64,000 bases of DNA, from positions 1 through 64,000 of the forward strand of contig CAYXGY010000009.1 of the NCBI GenBank assembly GCA_964464895.1. The letters run 5' to 3'. The notes beneath the pieces are model-generated. The model was not told the origin of the DNA. It saw only the letters and a program-made list of their open reading frames with translations, and did no database searches. The position numbers were made by a program, and so were the translations under genes. Below are positions 16,125 through 25,690 of the stretch, piece after piece (positions within the stretch are counted from its first letter, which is position 1; every line of letters begins with the position of its first letter). Source of the DNA: Helicobacter_D sp964464895 (lineage in GTDB: Bacteria; Campylobacterota; Campylobacteria; Campylobacterales; Helicobacteraceae).

Positions 16125-18092
16125 CTAGAAATAAAATCTCGCACCTACCATTGTGGTGGATTGCATTTTGGAGGAATTCTCTTGCTTTAAAACTTGCTCA
16201 CGGACAATTAAAGCAAGATTTTGTTTAAGATTCACGCTTAAAGTGCTATCCAAAGAATGCCCAAAATGCGTGGGGGTATAAGACTTGAATTTGTATTCCA
16301 ATGTCGCTTTAAGGCGGTTATTATCCTGTGCGACAATGCCAAACACTTGGTTAAGTGAGAAGTCCGCACGCGATGAAGCGTCTAAGAAAAAGGTCGGCTC
16401 AAGCAAATAATAAGCATAAGCAATGCCGCCAAAGTCATAACTTGCTCCCCCGCCAAATGCCATAAAATAATGTAAGTCATCGTCATTAAACAGACGATTG
16501 AATCCCGTTTCAATGCGATAAGAAATAGGCTTAAAAAACTTTCCCATAGGCGCGATAGACGCAACAGAAAGAATATTGAGCTCATTAAGTTTTAAACCTT
16601 TGTTTTTTGTATCATAGAATCCAAGCGTGCGCATAAATTCAATTTGCGCCCCTTTAAGATAACCCTTATCATTATCGGTAATGTCGTGAAAAGAGATTCT
16701 AAAGTCTAACGCGGGATTCACACTCTTTTCGTTGGCGAGAAGCAAAGGTGTGATTCTAAGGCTTTGATTCCCTTCAAGAGGATTAGAGGGGATAGACAAG
16801 GGCACTTGGGGACTTGCCCCCAATTCCGAGCGCGCAGAGGCAAGGTCGTAGGCGATTTGTAGGTATTCCTCTTGACTAATTTGCCGTTTAATCAAATAAT
16901 ATTCGCTAAGCTCCAAAGCGGATTCCAAAACATATTGCTTCTCTTGGAGTGTAAGAGAGGAATCCTTGATAATCTCTTGGGGTTGTTTCGCACCATTAGA
17001 GAGGGCTTTGACAAGTGAGACTTGAGAGGTGCTCATCACTTTTTCATACGCAAGGAGTTTCGTGCGCTTGCTTGGACGATAGGTAGAATTAGAAATCAAA
17101 TGAGCCTTTTGCATTGCAAAAAGTGTTTCGGGAGGATTCACTTGATAGATGAATTGATGACGTAGATTCAGACTTGGGCGCGCCACTTCAAGCAACCACA
17201 AAACATTATAAGAACAATTATGATTAAAGAAGTAATAATAGCTAAAGGCATCACTCAATTCCCAAATATGATTATAAAGTCGCGTGATTTCCTCTGGGGT
17301 TAAATTTAGCTCATATTCCCATATATCACGGGATTCCGTGTTAGAATATTCTTTAATCTTATCATAATAAGGCAAAATAGAATAGCTCCCTGTATAGAAT
17401 CCAAAAAGCCCTTTAAAAGTAAAGGCTATTGCATTTTCTGTGTTTTCATCTGCATCCGCTTGATAATTTATTGCAAACGCGAGTAGGCGGGATTGGAATT
17501 TAGAATCAAGAATCAAAAAGGTATGCCCAAACATAGAGGCAGGCGAATTAATGTGTGCGGAGGGAAAGGCGATGCTCGCCTTAGTAGGAGCGACATAATC
17601 ACGCATAGTCTCAAACTCAATACAACGCACTTTGGGCAAAGATTCAAAATGAAGATGCTTGGATAAAAAAGCAAAACGCGCAGGGAAGCGACAAAGTGCG
17701 TGATAATCTTCAATCTCAATAGAACGCGCGGGTAGATTAATATTGTTTTCTTGAAATTCCTGAATCTGTTTTTGTCGCCTCTCTCGGATTACTTCAGGAA
17801 TGACCACCGTATCAATAGGTTGATAAAAGGCGCGGAGTGTTGCTTCAAGTTCTTCGGAGCTAAGATTCTTTGACGCAGGTAAAGGTGTCAAGAAAAAATA
17901 AGGCGAGACGATTTCACTTGAGTTTTTATCAATGTGCAAAAGGTCTTTCCATTCTTTAGAATTGGCTAAATCAAGAGATTTTGCTTCAGAGATGAGACTT
18001 TCTACTATTATAGAATCTTGAGACGAAAAAGCCTGAAATGAATCAGCCATTAAGGGTAAAAGGAAAGAAAATACAAGAATCACCAAACGCAT
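16125..18092 (-). CDS. DUF4105-domain outer-membrane-like protein
   Basis: A 655-aa exported protein. A signal peptide ends near residue 16 ('FLLPLMADS'). The DUF4105 domain covers about 100-330, with the conserved 'SPASMFGHTFLI' and 'NHNCSYNVLWLLE' blocks whose His and Cys could form a catalytic pair. The C-terminal 200 residues alternate in a beta-barrel-like pattern and end in 'ARFYF', an aromatic C-terminus typical of outer-membrane proteins. Some DUF4105 proteins have been linked to lipoprotein acylation in other phyla; whether that applies here is unknown. It follows the DUF3015 gene by 48 bp, probably as one operon. Confidence 0.75.
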   Translation of the reverse strand: MRLVILVFSFLLPLMADSFQAFSSQDSIIVESLISEAKSLDLANSKEWKDLLHIDKNSSEIVSPYFFLTPLPASKNLSSEELEATLRAFYQPIDTVVIPEVIRERRQKQIQEFQENNINLPARSIEIEDYHALCRFPARFAFLSKHLHFESLPKVRCIEFETMRDYVAPTKASIAFPSAHINSPASMFGHTFLILDSKFQSRLLAFAINYQADADENTENAIAFTFKGLFGFYTGSYSILPYYDKIKEYSNTESRDIWEYELNLTPEEITRLYNHIWELSDAFSYYYFFNHNCSYNVLWLLEVARPSLNLRHQFIYQVNPPETLFAMQKAHLISNSTYRPSKRTKLLAYEKVMSTSQVSLVKALSNGAKQPQEIIKDSSLTLQEKQYVLESALELSEYYLIKRQISQEEYLQIAYDLASARSELGASPQVPLSIPSNPLEGNQSLRITPLLLANEKSVNPALDFRISFHDITDNDKGYLKGAQIEFMRTLGFYDTKNKGLKLNELNILSVASIAPMGKFFKPISYRIETGFNRLFNDDDLHYFMAFGGGASYDFGGIAYAYYLLEPTFFLDASSRADFSLNQVFGIVAQDNNRLKATLEYKFKSYTPTHFGHSLDSTLSVNLKQNLALIVREQVLKQENSSKMQSTTMVGARFYF

Positions 18093-18140
18093 TAAGAGTT
18101 AAGAATCCTAAAGGTGAAATCCCCAAAAAAGGGGAAAGAA

Positions 18141-18581
18141 TTAAAAAGCAGCAACTCCATCAAGCACATCTGCACTTTGAGCATTTTTGCTTGTGTAAAG
18201 TTTGTTGTAGTTGCTTTGAAGCGCAACTTTAAATGCGTCTTTATCGGCTACATCTAAGAGCTCTACAAGAGTGTCTAGGTGCTCGCCTTTTCCTTGGGCA
18301 ATTTCTGAAGAAAGAGCGTCCATATTAGCAGCTACAAACTCTTGAGTGCGAGAATCCATAGCAAAGTTACTTGGCTTTTTACAACCTGAAGTTCCTGAAG
18401 TAATCCCAAAAGTTTGAGTTCCGAAACTGCCATTGGTAGTCGCTTGAAGCGCATTCCAAATAGTACCTTCTTTGCTAATAATCATAGAACCAAGCCCACA
18501 ACCTGTGTTTAGATTTGTGGCAGCAAATACACCGCTTGTTAAAGCTGCACTAACAGCAACAACTGACAAAAGTTTTTTCAT
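18141..18581 (-). CDS. DUF3015-family secreted protein
   Basis: A 146-aa protein with a clear Sec signal ('MKKLLSVVAVSAALTSGVFA', residues 1-20). It then has the DUF3015 pattern of 'GCGLGSMI' and a paired Cys further on ('TSGCKKP'), so a periplasmic disulfide is likely. AAGGAAAAA lies upstream. It precedes the DUF4105 gene. Function unknown. Confidence 0.8.
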   Translation of the reverse strand: MKKLLSVVAVSAALTSGVFAATNLNTGCGLGSMIISKEGTIWNALQATTNGSFGTQTFGITSGTSGCKKPSNFAMDSRTQEFVAANMDALSSEIAQGKGEHLDTLVELLDVADKDAFKVALQSNYNKLYTSKNAQSADVLDGVAAF

Positions 18582-18683
18582 CGTTTTTTCCTTTGCAAAA
18601 AGATGTTTTCTCCAAAAATTAAAGAGAAAGACGCAGAAATTGTACCAAATTTAAGTTTTATCTTGACTTAATCATTATCCAAA

Positions 18684-19025
18684 TTAGGACATATTTTTAT
18701 AATACTCCCCCCAGCTCTCCAAGCTCTCAATTACGCCCTGAAGGCTCTGTCCAAGCTCGGTGAGACTATATTCTACTTTGGGAGGAACTTCCGCATAAAC
18801 TTTGCGATAAACAAGATTTGCTTCTTCTAATTCACGGAGATTCTGCGTCAAAACCTTTTGCGAAATACTCTGATTCTTGCTCGCGCTAATCGACCTTCTA
18901 AGCTCGCCAAATCGTCGCTTACCAAACAACAAATCGCGAATAATCAAGATTTTCCACTTGTTGCCAATCAGGTTGAGCGTGGTTTCTACGGGACACGGGG
19001 AATGATAATTGGATTTTTCGTGCAT
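18684..19025 (-). CDS. HxlR-family transcriptional regulator
   Basis: A 113-aa winged-helix regulator: 'CPVETTLNLIGNKWKILI' with Cys near the N-terminus, 'FGELRRSI', 'LTQNLRELEEANLV' and 'PPKVEYSLTELG' are hallmark HxlR segments. The ATG at 19025 is chosen because AAAGG lies upstream; a GTG at 19070 would add 15 residues. It is divergent from a DinB-family gene, which is its probable target. Some members respond to electrophiles through the N-terminal Cys; that is inference here. Confidence 0.85.
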   Translation of the reverse strand: MHEKSNYHSPCPVETTLNLIGNKWKILIIRDLLFGKRRFGELRRSISASKNQSISQKVLTQNLRELEEANLVYRKVYAEVPPKVEYSLTELGQSLQGVIESLESWGEYYKNMS

Positions 19026-19088
19026 TGTCTGCCTTTGATTCTGAATTTTTGCAAATAATGATGATAGCACAAAAGCCTAAACAATGCA

Positions 19089-19168
19089 ATAGTTTCAAAA
19101 ATAATACTATATAATAAAAAAATGCCTACTTGATTTTGGGAATATTGTATGCCAAAATTCTAATACAA
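19089..19168. promoter_or_regulatory. Divergent control region with two matched inverted repeats
   Basis: ATAGT-N12-ACTAT (19089-19110) and TTGTAT-N12-ATACAA (19145-19168) have the same 12-bp spacing. The first overlaps a TATAAT at 19110-19115 reading towards the DinB gene. Both are candidate HxlR sites. Confidence 0.5.
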
Positions 19169-19198
19169 ATTTAAAAAACCTCAACACAAGGAGAATCT

Positions 19199-19714
19199 AT
19201 GAAACAGGCTCTGTTGCTTCAGGCACAATACAATCAGTTCGCAAACAAAAACATGTTTGCGGTTTTGCAAGGCGCGCCCAAAGAGGTATTATACAAAGAT
19301 TGCGGGCTCTATTATGGCAGCATTATGCAAACGGCAGAACATAGTCTTTGCGGCACAATCGGCATTGTGTTCCAACATTTTAGCCCATTTGCCGCAAAAA
19401 AGCTCGAGGGTTTAGACACACTTTTTGGGGCAATCACTCCCGAAGGCAAATTACAAGGCGCGATTTTTAATGACTTAGCCGCATTTGCAAAATTGCAAGA
19501 CCAAGTGGATAGCAAAATCATTGAATTAATCCAATCTATCGAGGATTTCGATAGCATTGCCACATTGAGTTTTCCGGGCATAGAATTTAAAAAGCCACGT
19601 GGATTTTTGATTCTCGCATTACTAAACCATGCAGTCCATCATCGCGGAGCGATTGCGGGCGCGCTCGATATTCTCAAAATCGAGAATGATTTTAATGGAA
19701 TGCTAGGAATGTAG
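19199..19714 (+). CDS. DinB-family protein
   Basis: A 171-aa four-helix-bundle protein of the DinB/YfiT-like superfamily. Candidate metal ligands are the His in 'MQTAEHSLCG' and the pair in 'NHAVHHRGAIAGALDIL'. Members are metal-dependent thiol transferases or damage-inducible proteins of unclear role. AAGGAG precedes the ATG. It is transcribed away from an HxlR regulator across a region with two inverted repeats. The specific reaction is unknown. Confidence 0.75.
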   Translation: MKQALLLQAQYNQFANKNMFAVLQGAPKEVLYKDCGLYYGSIMQTAEHSLCGTIGIVFQHFSPFAAKKLEGLDTLFGAITPEGKLQGAIFNDLAAFAKLQDQVDSKIIELIQSIEDFDSIATLSFPGIEFKKPRGFLILALLNHAVHHRGAIAGALDILKIENDFNGMLGM

Positions 19715-19720
19715 CGATAA

Positions 19721-19750
19721 TCTCCCAAAACTTAGCTTTTGGGAGAATTT
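19721..19750 (+). terminator. Intrinsic terminator of the DinB gene
   Basis: TCTCCCAAAA (19721-19730) and TTTTGGGAGA (19737-19746) form a perfect 10-bp stem with a CTTAGC loop, followed by ATTTATTT. It may also act on the opposing nuclease remnant. Confidence 0.75.
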
Positions 19751-20100
19751 ATTTCATAAAATCATCAATGGATAATTTTCTCTTATCAATTCTTTTTAAA
19801 TGATTAATAAAATTTTAAAATATCAAAATCTCTAATGTCTAATTCCTCATCAAACTTGATAAATTTCACATATCTTTCGGAATCTTAGGAGGTTTGAGAC
19901 GAGATAAAAATCTGTGGTCTCTCTTCCTTAGAATCTTGTTTGCATAGAATGCGAACTTCTTTCTGTGAAGTTTTGCTGAAATCTTTTACACATTGTTTAA
20001 TCTGCTCGGCATTAATAATAAAAGGAACGTTGTTAAAATCGTGCTTTAAAATATCTAAATCTGTAAAAATCTTTTGCCAACTTGCACTATTTTTGCTCAT
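19749..20100 (-). pseudogene. Remnant of a restriction endonuclease gene next to a Dam-type methylase
   Basis: The intact N-terminal frame (19885-20100) starts 'MSKNSASWQKIFTDLDIL' and ends after 71 residues. Downstream, other frames still read 'SERYVKFIKFDEELDIRDF' and, after another shift, 'KRKLSIDDFMK' with TAA at 19749. These look like both ends of one larger protein with an internal deletion and a frameshift. The gene overlaps the methylase by 14 bp, the usual arrangement of a type II pair. It should be inactive. Confidence 0.65.
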
Positions 20101-20968
20101 AATTTCCCTTAATTAGCAATTCTATAATCTCTCCTCTTCTCTTGCCCTTACAATTTATCACTCGTTTTGCTTGAATCTCTAGTATTTTAAAATCTTTGTA
20201 TTGCTCTTTAATAAAAGTAGTATTTGAATTGCTTTGCAAAACTTTCACATTTTTAGAATCTAACTCCTTAAAAATCTCCCTCAAACGCTCTTGTTCTTTT
20301 TCTAAAAACACGTCTGTATAGCTTACAAAGCTTGAAGTTTTGCTAAGCGGATAATAGGGCGGGTCAAAATAAACAAAATCTCCGCTTTTGGCTAATTTTA
20401 TTCCCTCTGCAAAATCTAAGCATAGAATCTGCACTCCTTGCAAAGCGTTTGAAGCATTGAAAATCACATTTTCATCATAAATTTTAGGATTTTTGTAGCT
20501 TCCCATTGGGGTGTTAAACTCACCCTTTGCATTGTAGCGACACAATCCATTAAAACAGGTTTTATTGAGATAAATAAATCTTGCGGCTTTAAATACAGAA
20601 TCTAAATGCACAAAATCCTTATTTCTATCAAGGTTACGGATATTATAAAAAAGCTCTTTATTGTGATTTTTTTGCAAGGATTCTAGTTCTTTTAAAAGGG
20701 CTTTTGGATTCTTTTGAACAACTTGATAAGCATTTATTAATTCTCTATTTTTATCGCTTAAATAAATTGCTTTAGATTCTAAAAACCCTTGATTTTTAAG
20801 AGCAAAAAACAATGCACCACCACCCACAAAAGGTTCAAAATAGGCGTTAAAATCTCTTGGCATAGAAGCAATAATAGAATCCACCAATACCCTTTTACCT
20901 CCAGCCCATTTGATAAAAGGCTTAGATTCCGCATTTTGAAACTTTGAAAGATTTATTTGTAGTGTCAT
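20087..20968 (-). CDS. D12-class (Dam-like) DNA adenine methyltransferase
   Basis: A 293-aa N6-adenine methyltransferase. 'FIKWAGGKR' at 18-26, motif I 'FEPFVGGGA' at 44-52 and catalytic 'DPPY' at 202-205 are all present and in Dam order. It resembles methylases for GATC-type sites, but specificity is only inferred. Its partner endonuclease is decayed, so this is now an orphan methylase that could influence gene expression or mismatch handling. Confidence 0.88.
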   Translation of the reverse strand: MTLQINLSKFQNAESKPFIKWAGGKRVLVDSIIASMPRDFNAYFEPFVGGGALFFALKNQGFLESKAIYLSDKNRELINAYQVVQKNPKALLKELESLQKNHNKELFYNIRNLDRNKDFVHLDSVFKAARFIYLNKTCFNGLCRYNAKGEFNTPMGSYKNPKIYDENVIFNASNALQGVQILCLDFAEGIKLAKSGDFVYFDPPYYPLSKTSSFVSYTDVFLEKEQERLREIFKELDSKNVKVLQSNSNTTFIKEQYKDFKILEIQAKRVINCKGKRRGEIIELLIKGNYEQK

Positions 20969-21161
20969 CGTGCCTCATTTTTTGATAGCGTCAAATTCTA
21001 CCGTTCTAGCTCTTACGAACTCTTGATAAACCATTATTTCTTCTTTTAGTAATTTGTAACTAACAATTCCTTAGATTCTGTTCTTGTTGCTTGATAGTTA
21101 CAATTTTGTAATGAAAATCCAAAAGCACACTTTAAAGCTTCGTTTTGCCTCTCCCACCAAT

Positions 21162-23831
21162 TCACCCTGTATTTCTCACACCCTGTGCAATTCCGACAAT
21201 CGTAGTAACAATTTGTTTTGCGATACGTTCTTTTTGCTCGGCATACTGCGCATTTTTGTAAGCTTTCATTAAATAGAGTTGGAAAAAACTAAGACTTGTC
21301 AAGAAAGGTTTGCGGAGCAAAATAGACTCTTGCACTAGCTTTTCACTTGCGAGCAAGGATTCCTCCTCTCGGACATAAAGCAACCAATGCAATGTGAGAT
21401 GATATTCGCTCTCTATCATCTGCCAAATTCTCTGACGCAGGCTCTCCTCTTCTACGAAATCATTATAATGCTTTGCAATCTCCAAATCTACCTTTAAAAA
21501 AGCTTGAGAAATGTTATCAATCGTGGTTTTAAAAAACAAATTCTCTTGGTAGCATTTTTTAAAAATTTCTTTGTCTCTACATTTTTGATATGCTGCCTCT
21601 AAACCACTTCCCAAACCATACCACGCAGGAATAATTGCGCGATTCTGCGTCCAAGCAAACACCCAAGGAATTGCGCGCAAATCCTCTACATTTTGTGTGT
21701 CTTTGCGCTTAGAAGGACGTGAGCCAATGTTTAATTGTGAGATAAAGTAAATCGGTGTAGCAGATTTAAAATATTCAATGAATCCCTCTGTGTCATACAC
21801 AAGCTTGCGATACGCTTTATAAGATTCTGTGCTAATCGTCTGCAAAACGTTTTCAAAGCTAGAATCGTTTGCATTGAGATTTGCACCAAATTTATCATAA
21901 ACTGATTTTTTTAGCAGGGTCGCCAATGCACTTGAGAGGCTAGATTCCGCCTTTTTAGGATTAAGATACTTGTAACTAATCATCTCGCCTTGCTCTGTGG
22001 TCTTTAAAAATCCTGCGACACTATTAGGCAAGGAGGACAATAAGGCATCTTCTAGCGCGCCTCCTCCGCGACTAACGCTTCCTCCGCGCCCGTGAAACAA
22101 TCTAAATTTCACTTTCAATTCTTCTTCAAGCATTATGAGATTCCCTATCGCCTTGCGCAAAGAATAATTGCTCGCAAAGATTCCGCCATCTTTGCTAGAA
22201 TCCGAATAGCCAATCATAATTTCCTGACGATTCTTGCGGGATTGTAGATATTCGGCATAATGCGAATTGGCGCAAAGTGCGTGCAAGATTTTCGGTGCAG
22301 CCTCCAAATCCTCAATGGTTTCAAAGAGTGGCGAAATAGAAATACGCGTTTTTTTGCCTTTGCACCACAATCCGCTTTGTTTGGCAAACCACAACACACA
22401 AAGCAAATCATTCGCGCTCTGACACATAGAAATGATGCAAGAATCTATGATGTTATCACTGATTCTATCTTTTGCCCATTTAAAATGCACAAAACTGAGC
22501 AAAGTCTCTTGTGTGGATTCACTGAATTTTCCATAAAGCGCATTCAAATCTACCAAAGGCGCACTCAAAGCAGCATTTAAAATCTTTGTTTGCTCACTCT
22601 CTGGCAAAAGCAACAAATCCCCCTCAATGTAACCCAAAGTAGCAAAAATCTCCGCAAGAGCTTGCCAAAACACCTCACGATGCTGGCGAAAGTCAAGTCG
22701 CATTAAATGAAATCCCGCAAGCAAAGCGAGATTCTTTAACTCTCTCAAATAAGTGCCACTTCGCTTGTCTAACGATCCTATCATCATTTCAATGTCTTGG
22801 ATAAACTCTTTGGAATTTTCATAGGTGTAGAGTTTGTTGCCCTCAAGGGCACTTTGGGATAGATTGAGCATTAGGATTCTGTTTTGGAGTTTTTGGCGCA
22901 TACAAGTCAGCTTTGCACGGAAAGGTTCTTGCAAAAAAAGCTTCTTCGCTATTGTGTCTAGGTAGTCCTTGTCTTTTTCCAAGCTTTCTAGCAATGCTTC
23001 GCTTGGATTGGCATATTCTTGCGCAATAGAGAGTTCTCGGATTAGCCTATCAATGGATTTGAGATATTGGCGAATGATAGTTTGATGTTGATGCTTCATC
23101 ACTTCAATCATTACGCGATTTGTTACATAAGGATTGCCATCTCTATCACCACCAATCCAACTTCCAAGCAGGATAGGAGACTTTTTAAGCACAGAATCCC
23201 TCGTGCCTAGAAATTCCAATGCGTCTTGTATCTCTTGTAGAATATGCGCCCCACTTCGCAAAATAGAGCTTTCCATAAAGTATAGTAAATTATCTAACTC
23301 AAAAAGCACTTCAATTTTTTCATTGCGCACGATATGACTATGCCAAAGCAGATTTAAGCGATATTTCAAATGTTCTTTCGCACTTATTTGTCCAAACTTA
23401 AACCACGAATCCAAATCATCATACATATCGTGGTAACTCTCTAGGAATGTTCTACGCAAAGATTCTGTGGGGTGTGCGGTGAAAACAGGATAAAACTGAA
23501 TCTTTTTCAAGACTGCTTGAATGTCCTCTGTATCATATTGTTGCGCCTTTAATTCCTTAATCACGCTGATAATTTGCCCTTTGCTCTGTCGCAGGCTTAG
23601 ATGATAACGTTCGTCAATGATATTTAAAAGCAAGTGATAAAGCGTGAAAGCCTTGATGAGATTAGAGATTTCTTGTGAGCCAAGCTCTTGCAATGAATCA
23701 GATTCTTCCTGAAACAAAAAGCTTGGATTGTCTTTTAATGCAACAAAAATGGGTTTAATCTTTGGGGCAACCTCATCTAGCAATTCACTCAAAGTGGAGA
23801 AAACAAAATCTATTTCTTTAAATTTTTCCAT
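21162..23831 (-). CDS. ppc: Phosphoenolpyruvate carboxylase
   Basis: An 889-aa enzyme converting PEP and bicarbonate to oxaloacetate, the anaplerotic feed to the TCA cycle. Signature blocks are 'FTAHPTES' in the first quarter, 'GSWIGGDRDGNP', 'MIGYSDSSKDGG' and 'LFHGRGGSVSRGGG', and it ends 'GVRNTG' as is typical. The ATG at 23831 is preferred because AAGGAA precedes it; a TTG at 23852 would add seven residues. Length is normal. H. pylori lacks this gene, so it helps to place the organism elsewhere in the genus. Confidence 0.95.
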   Translation of the reverse strand: MEKFKEIDFVFSTLSELLDEVAPKIKPIFVALKDNPSFLFQEESDSLQELGSQEISNLIKAFTLYHLLLNIIDERYHLSLRQSKGQIISVIKELKAQQYDTEDIQAVLKKIQFYPVFTAHPTESLRRTFLESYHDMYDDLDSWFKFGQISAKEHLKYRLNLLWHSHIVRNEKIEVLFELDNLLYFMESSILRSGAHILQEIQDALEFLGTRDSVLKKSPILLGSWIGGDRDGNPYVTNRVMIEVMKHQHQTIIRQYLKSIDRLIRELSIAQEYANPSEALLESLEKDKDYLDTIAKKLFLQEPFRAKLTCMRQKLQNRILMLNLSQSALEGNKLYTYENSKEFIQDIEMMIGSLDKRSGTYLRELKNLALLAGFHLMRLDFRQHREVFWQALAEIFATLGYIEGDLLLLPESEQTKILNAALSAPLVDLNALYGKFSESTQETLLSFVHFKWAKDRISDNIIDSCIISMCQSANDLLCVLWFAKQSGLWCKGKKTRISISPLFETIEDLEAAPKILHALCANSHYAEYLQSRKNRQEIMIGYSDSSKDGGIFASNYSLRKAIGNLIMLEEELKVKFRLFHGRGGSVSRGGGALEDALLSSLPNSVAGFLKTTEQGEMISYKYLNPKKAESSLSSALATLLKKSVYDKFGANLNANDSSFENVLQTISTESYKAYRKLVYDTEGFIEYFKSATPIYFISQLNIGSRPSKRKDTQNVEDLRAIPWVFAWTQNRAIIPAWYGLGSGLEAAYQKCRDKEIFKKCYQENLFFKTTIDNISQAFLKVDLEIAKHYNDFVEEESLRQRIWQMIESEYHLTLHWLLYVREEESLLASEKLVQESILLRKPFLTSLSFFQLYLMKAYKNAQYAEQKERIAKQIVTTIVGIAQGVRNTG

Positions 23832-23898
23832 AAGATTCCTTGTATCGTGCAAGCAACTTTAATAATGAATTGAAATTATAACGCGTTTTGGCAAATTA

Positions 23899-23934
23899 TT
23901 GTTTTTAAGTTTTTGTTGTAAAACTTAAAAACAA
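23899..23934. repeat. Perfect 15-bp AT-rich inverted repeat upstream of ppc
   Basis: Left arm 23899-23913 and right arm 23920-23934 pair completely around TGTTGT. Only two G or C lie in each arm. It lies 68 bp upstream of ppc and downstream of the decayed locus, so it may be a terminator for the latter or an operator for ppc. Confidence 0.8.
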
Positions 23935-24099
23935 TCATCATTGTGAAGCCCTTTATATCGTAATAACCCATAGTTTCGTATCGCCTTAGTCTCTACAATG
24001 CGATTCTCAAATCTAATTCTACTTTTTAATATAATCTCCCCCAAAGGGCAGAAGATACTCTAGGCTATCTGTATGAATATAACCCTCATAAAGCTTGAG

Positions 24100-24441
24100 C
24101 TAGAGGGGGGATTTTAAAAAGGTTTTGGTATATTTTTCTAAGTCTTTTGCATAAAGCAAGGCATAATTGATATAAGGATTCTTTTGTGGAAAAAACAAAT
24201 CAATGCCCTTGTCATATTTAACTTCATAACTCCAAGAGATTTTTAAATAGCCTTTAAGAGTAAGCGTGGGTAAGGGTGGGATATTGATTACGGATTTTAT
24301 ATCTTTACTGCAAAAATATTCTTCTAGCTCCTCATTGCTTAAGTTGATGCATTTTTCTACACTCAATTCATATCTTATAAGCAGAATCCAGAAAACATTG
24401 CCATCAATTTCTTTTAATTTTAAAGATTGTATGTTGTTCAT
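24100..24441 (-). CDS. Hypothetical protein
   Basis: A 113-aa soluble, acidic protein that I do not recognise. Its start codon directly follows the stop of the decayed frame at 24442, so it was the last gene of that operon. A small intact gene after a damaged peptidoglycan-active-like gene would fit an immunity protein, but this rests only on position. Confidence 0.45.
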   Translation of the reverse strand: MNNIQSLKLKEIDGNVFWILLIRYELSVEKCINLSNEELEEYFCSKDIKSVINIPPLPTLTLKGYLKISWSYEVKYDKGIDLFFPQKNPYINYALLYAKDLEKYTKTFLKSPL

Positions 24442-24925
24442 TTAGTTGCTCTTTGATTGGATTTTAGTATAGCTAATGAAACCATTCTTTGATGCTATCA
24501 TCTCTTCATAAAAGTTTGTCAAATCTCTATAGGATTCAGATTCCTTAGACTTTAAAGTAACATATTCTATAACCTTAACATTTACTACATTGGTGGTTTC
24601 CTTTTCAAAAGTTAGTTTGCCAATGATTCCATTAAAAAATTCCATACTATGTTCCCTTGTGTTTAAGGATTCATACAAGTACTGCAAATTTACAAGATTC
24701 CGTTCGTTGTCCCCTTGCCCTCACTTTTGGCAATCACAAGACAACTGCCATCATTATGCCAAGCTACATTATACCTCCCCTCTGGGATTCTAAGCTTGAG
24801 CTCCCCCTATTGTTTCTGGCGAGGGTCGCTCTAGGATATAGGCATTTGATTCGTAAAGAAATTGTGGAATCCTCTTGGATTTGTAAATGCCAGAAGAGAT
24901 AACATAACTCCTCTTTAAAATTGCA
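24442..24925 (-). pseudogene. Frameshifted remnant of a small secreted-enzyme-like gene
   Basis: Translated fragments run through the stretch in changing frames: 'AYILERPSPETIGGAQA' stops, then 'LRIPEGRYNVAWHNDG' continues and stops after 'TTNGIL', and an open 81-codon frame (24442-24687) starting 'MQYLYESLNTREHSM' picks up the sense. The pattern resembles DUF5675-like proteins, which have an 'RIP-G-Y' block, but that is tentative. At least two frameshifts must be assumed. Confidence 0.45.
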
Positions 24926-25588
24926 TCAGATTCCTTGTAAATTTAATTCCTTGGGATTGTAAGTGATATTTACATTATAGACTCCCTCTTGAGTTGGTTT
25001 TGTAGAATCTTTTTCGTGTAGAAATGTGTCATAATAATAGCTTGTGTCTTTATCGTTTGGGAGACGGAATCTTGTGCGTTGTTTGTCCTTTTTCTCATCT
25101 TCAGGATTTATTTGTGCTAAAGATTCTTTTAGCTGTGCATTTTCTTTGGAATCTTGTTGATTTGTATTGACTTGCAAGTTTGGAAGTGGAATTCCACTTC
25201 TAGCTTCCCATTCTTTTAAGATTCTCTCATTTTCCAAGAGCGTTAAGGTCTTGCCATCAAATTCTAATCTAAGTCTAGTTTTTATGATTTTAAGTTCCAC
25301 AGAGGGGACGCGGTCTTTATAGATGATTCTATTTAGATCGTTGTTGTTGCTATATATGCAATACGCAGGACTCTTTGTGTAGGCAAAGAATACGATGTTT
25401 TTACCTATAAGGGAATCTTGATTGTTAGAATCTAAGAGATTTGCACTAAAAGATCTTTTAGGGAAATATCTAAAGTAAAGCCTTGTATATCTTCTAAGAC
25501 CACGTGTATCAATTGCTTGGATTTTGATTTTGTGTTGGAATCTCTTTTTTTCTTGTGGATTGTTTTGTTCTTTGGCGGGATTATCCAA
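24926..25588 (-). CDS. Hypothetical protein, possibly a truncated L,D-transpeptidase-like (DUF2778-type) protein
   Basis: A 220-residue frame. It contains 'LEFDGKTLTLLENERILKEW', then 'EARSGIPLPN', and near the end 'PTQEGVYNVNITYN', an order reminiscent of DUF2778/Tlde1-type proteins that act on peptidoglycan. The C-terminal catalytic His/Cys part is missing. The only start is TTG at 25588; a nearby ATG is out of frame, so the 5' end may also be damaged. It is probably the first part of the decayed locus down to 24442. Confidence 0.35.
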   Translation of the reverse strand: MDNPAKEQNNPQEKKRFQHKIKIQAIDTRGLRRYTRLYFRYFPKRSFSANLLDSNNQDSLIGKNIVFFAYTKSPAYCIYSNNNDLNRIIYKDRVPSVELKIIKTRLRLEFDGKTLTLLENERILKEWEARSGIPLPNLQVNTNQQDSKENAQLKESLAQINPEDEKKDKQRTRFRLPNDKDTSYYYDTFLHEKDSTKPTQEGVYNVNITYNPKELNLQGI

Positions 25589-25690
25589 ATATCATCTCGC
25601 TTAAAATTGTATTTATTCTAGCAAAATTTGATTAAAGAGAAGCAAAGAACCAAGTCCAATCATTAAACTTTGGAATGGAAGCGTGAGTTG

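Noticed and set aside
24103..24113. Short G run near the end of the hypothetical gene at 24100
   Set aside because: Only six G, too short for efficient slippage.
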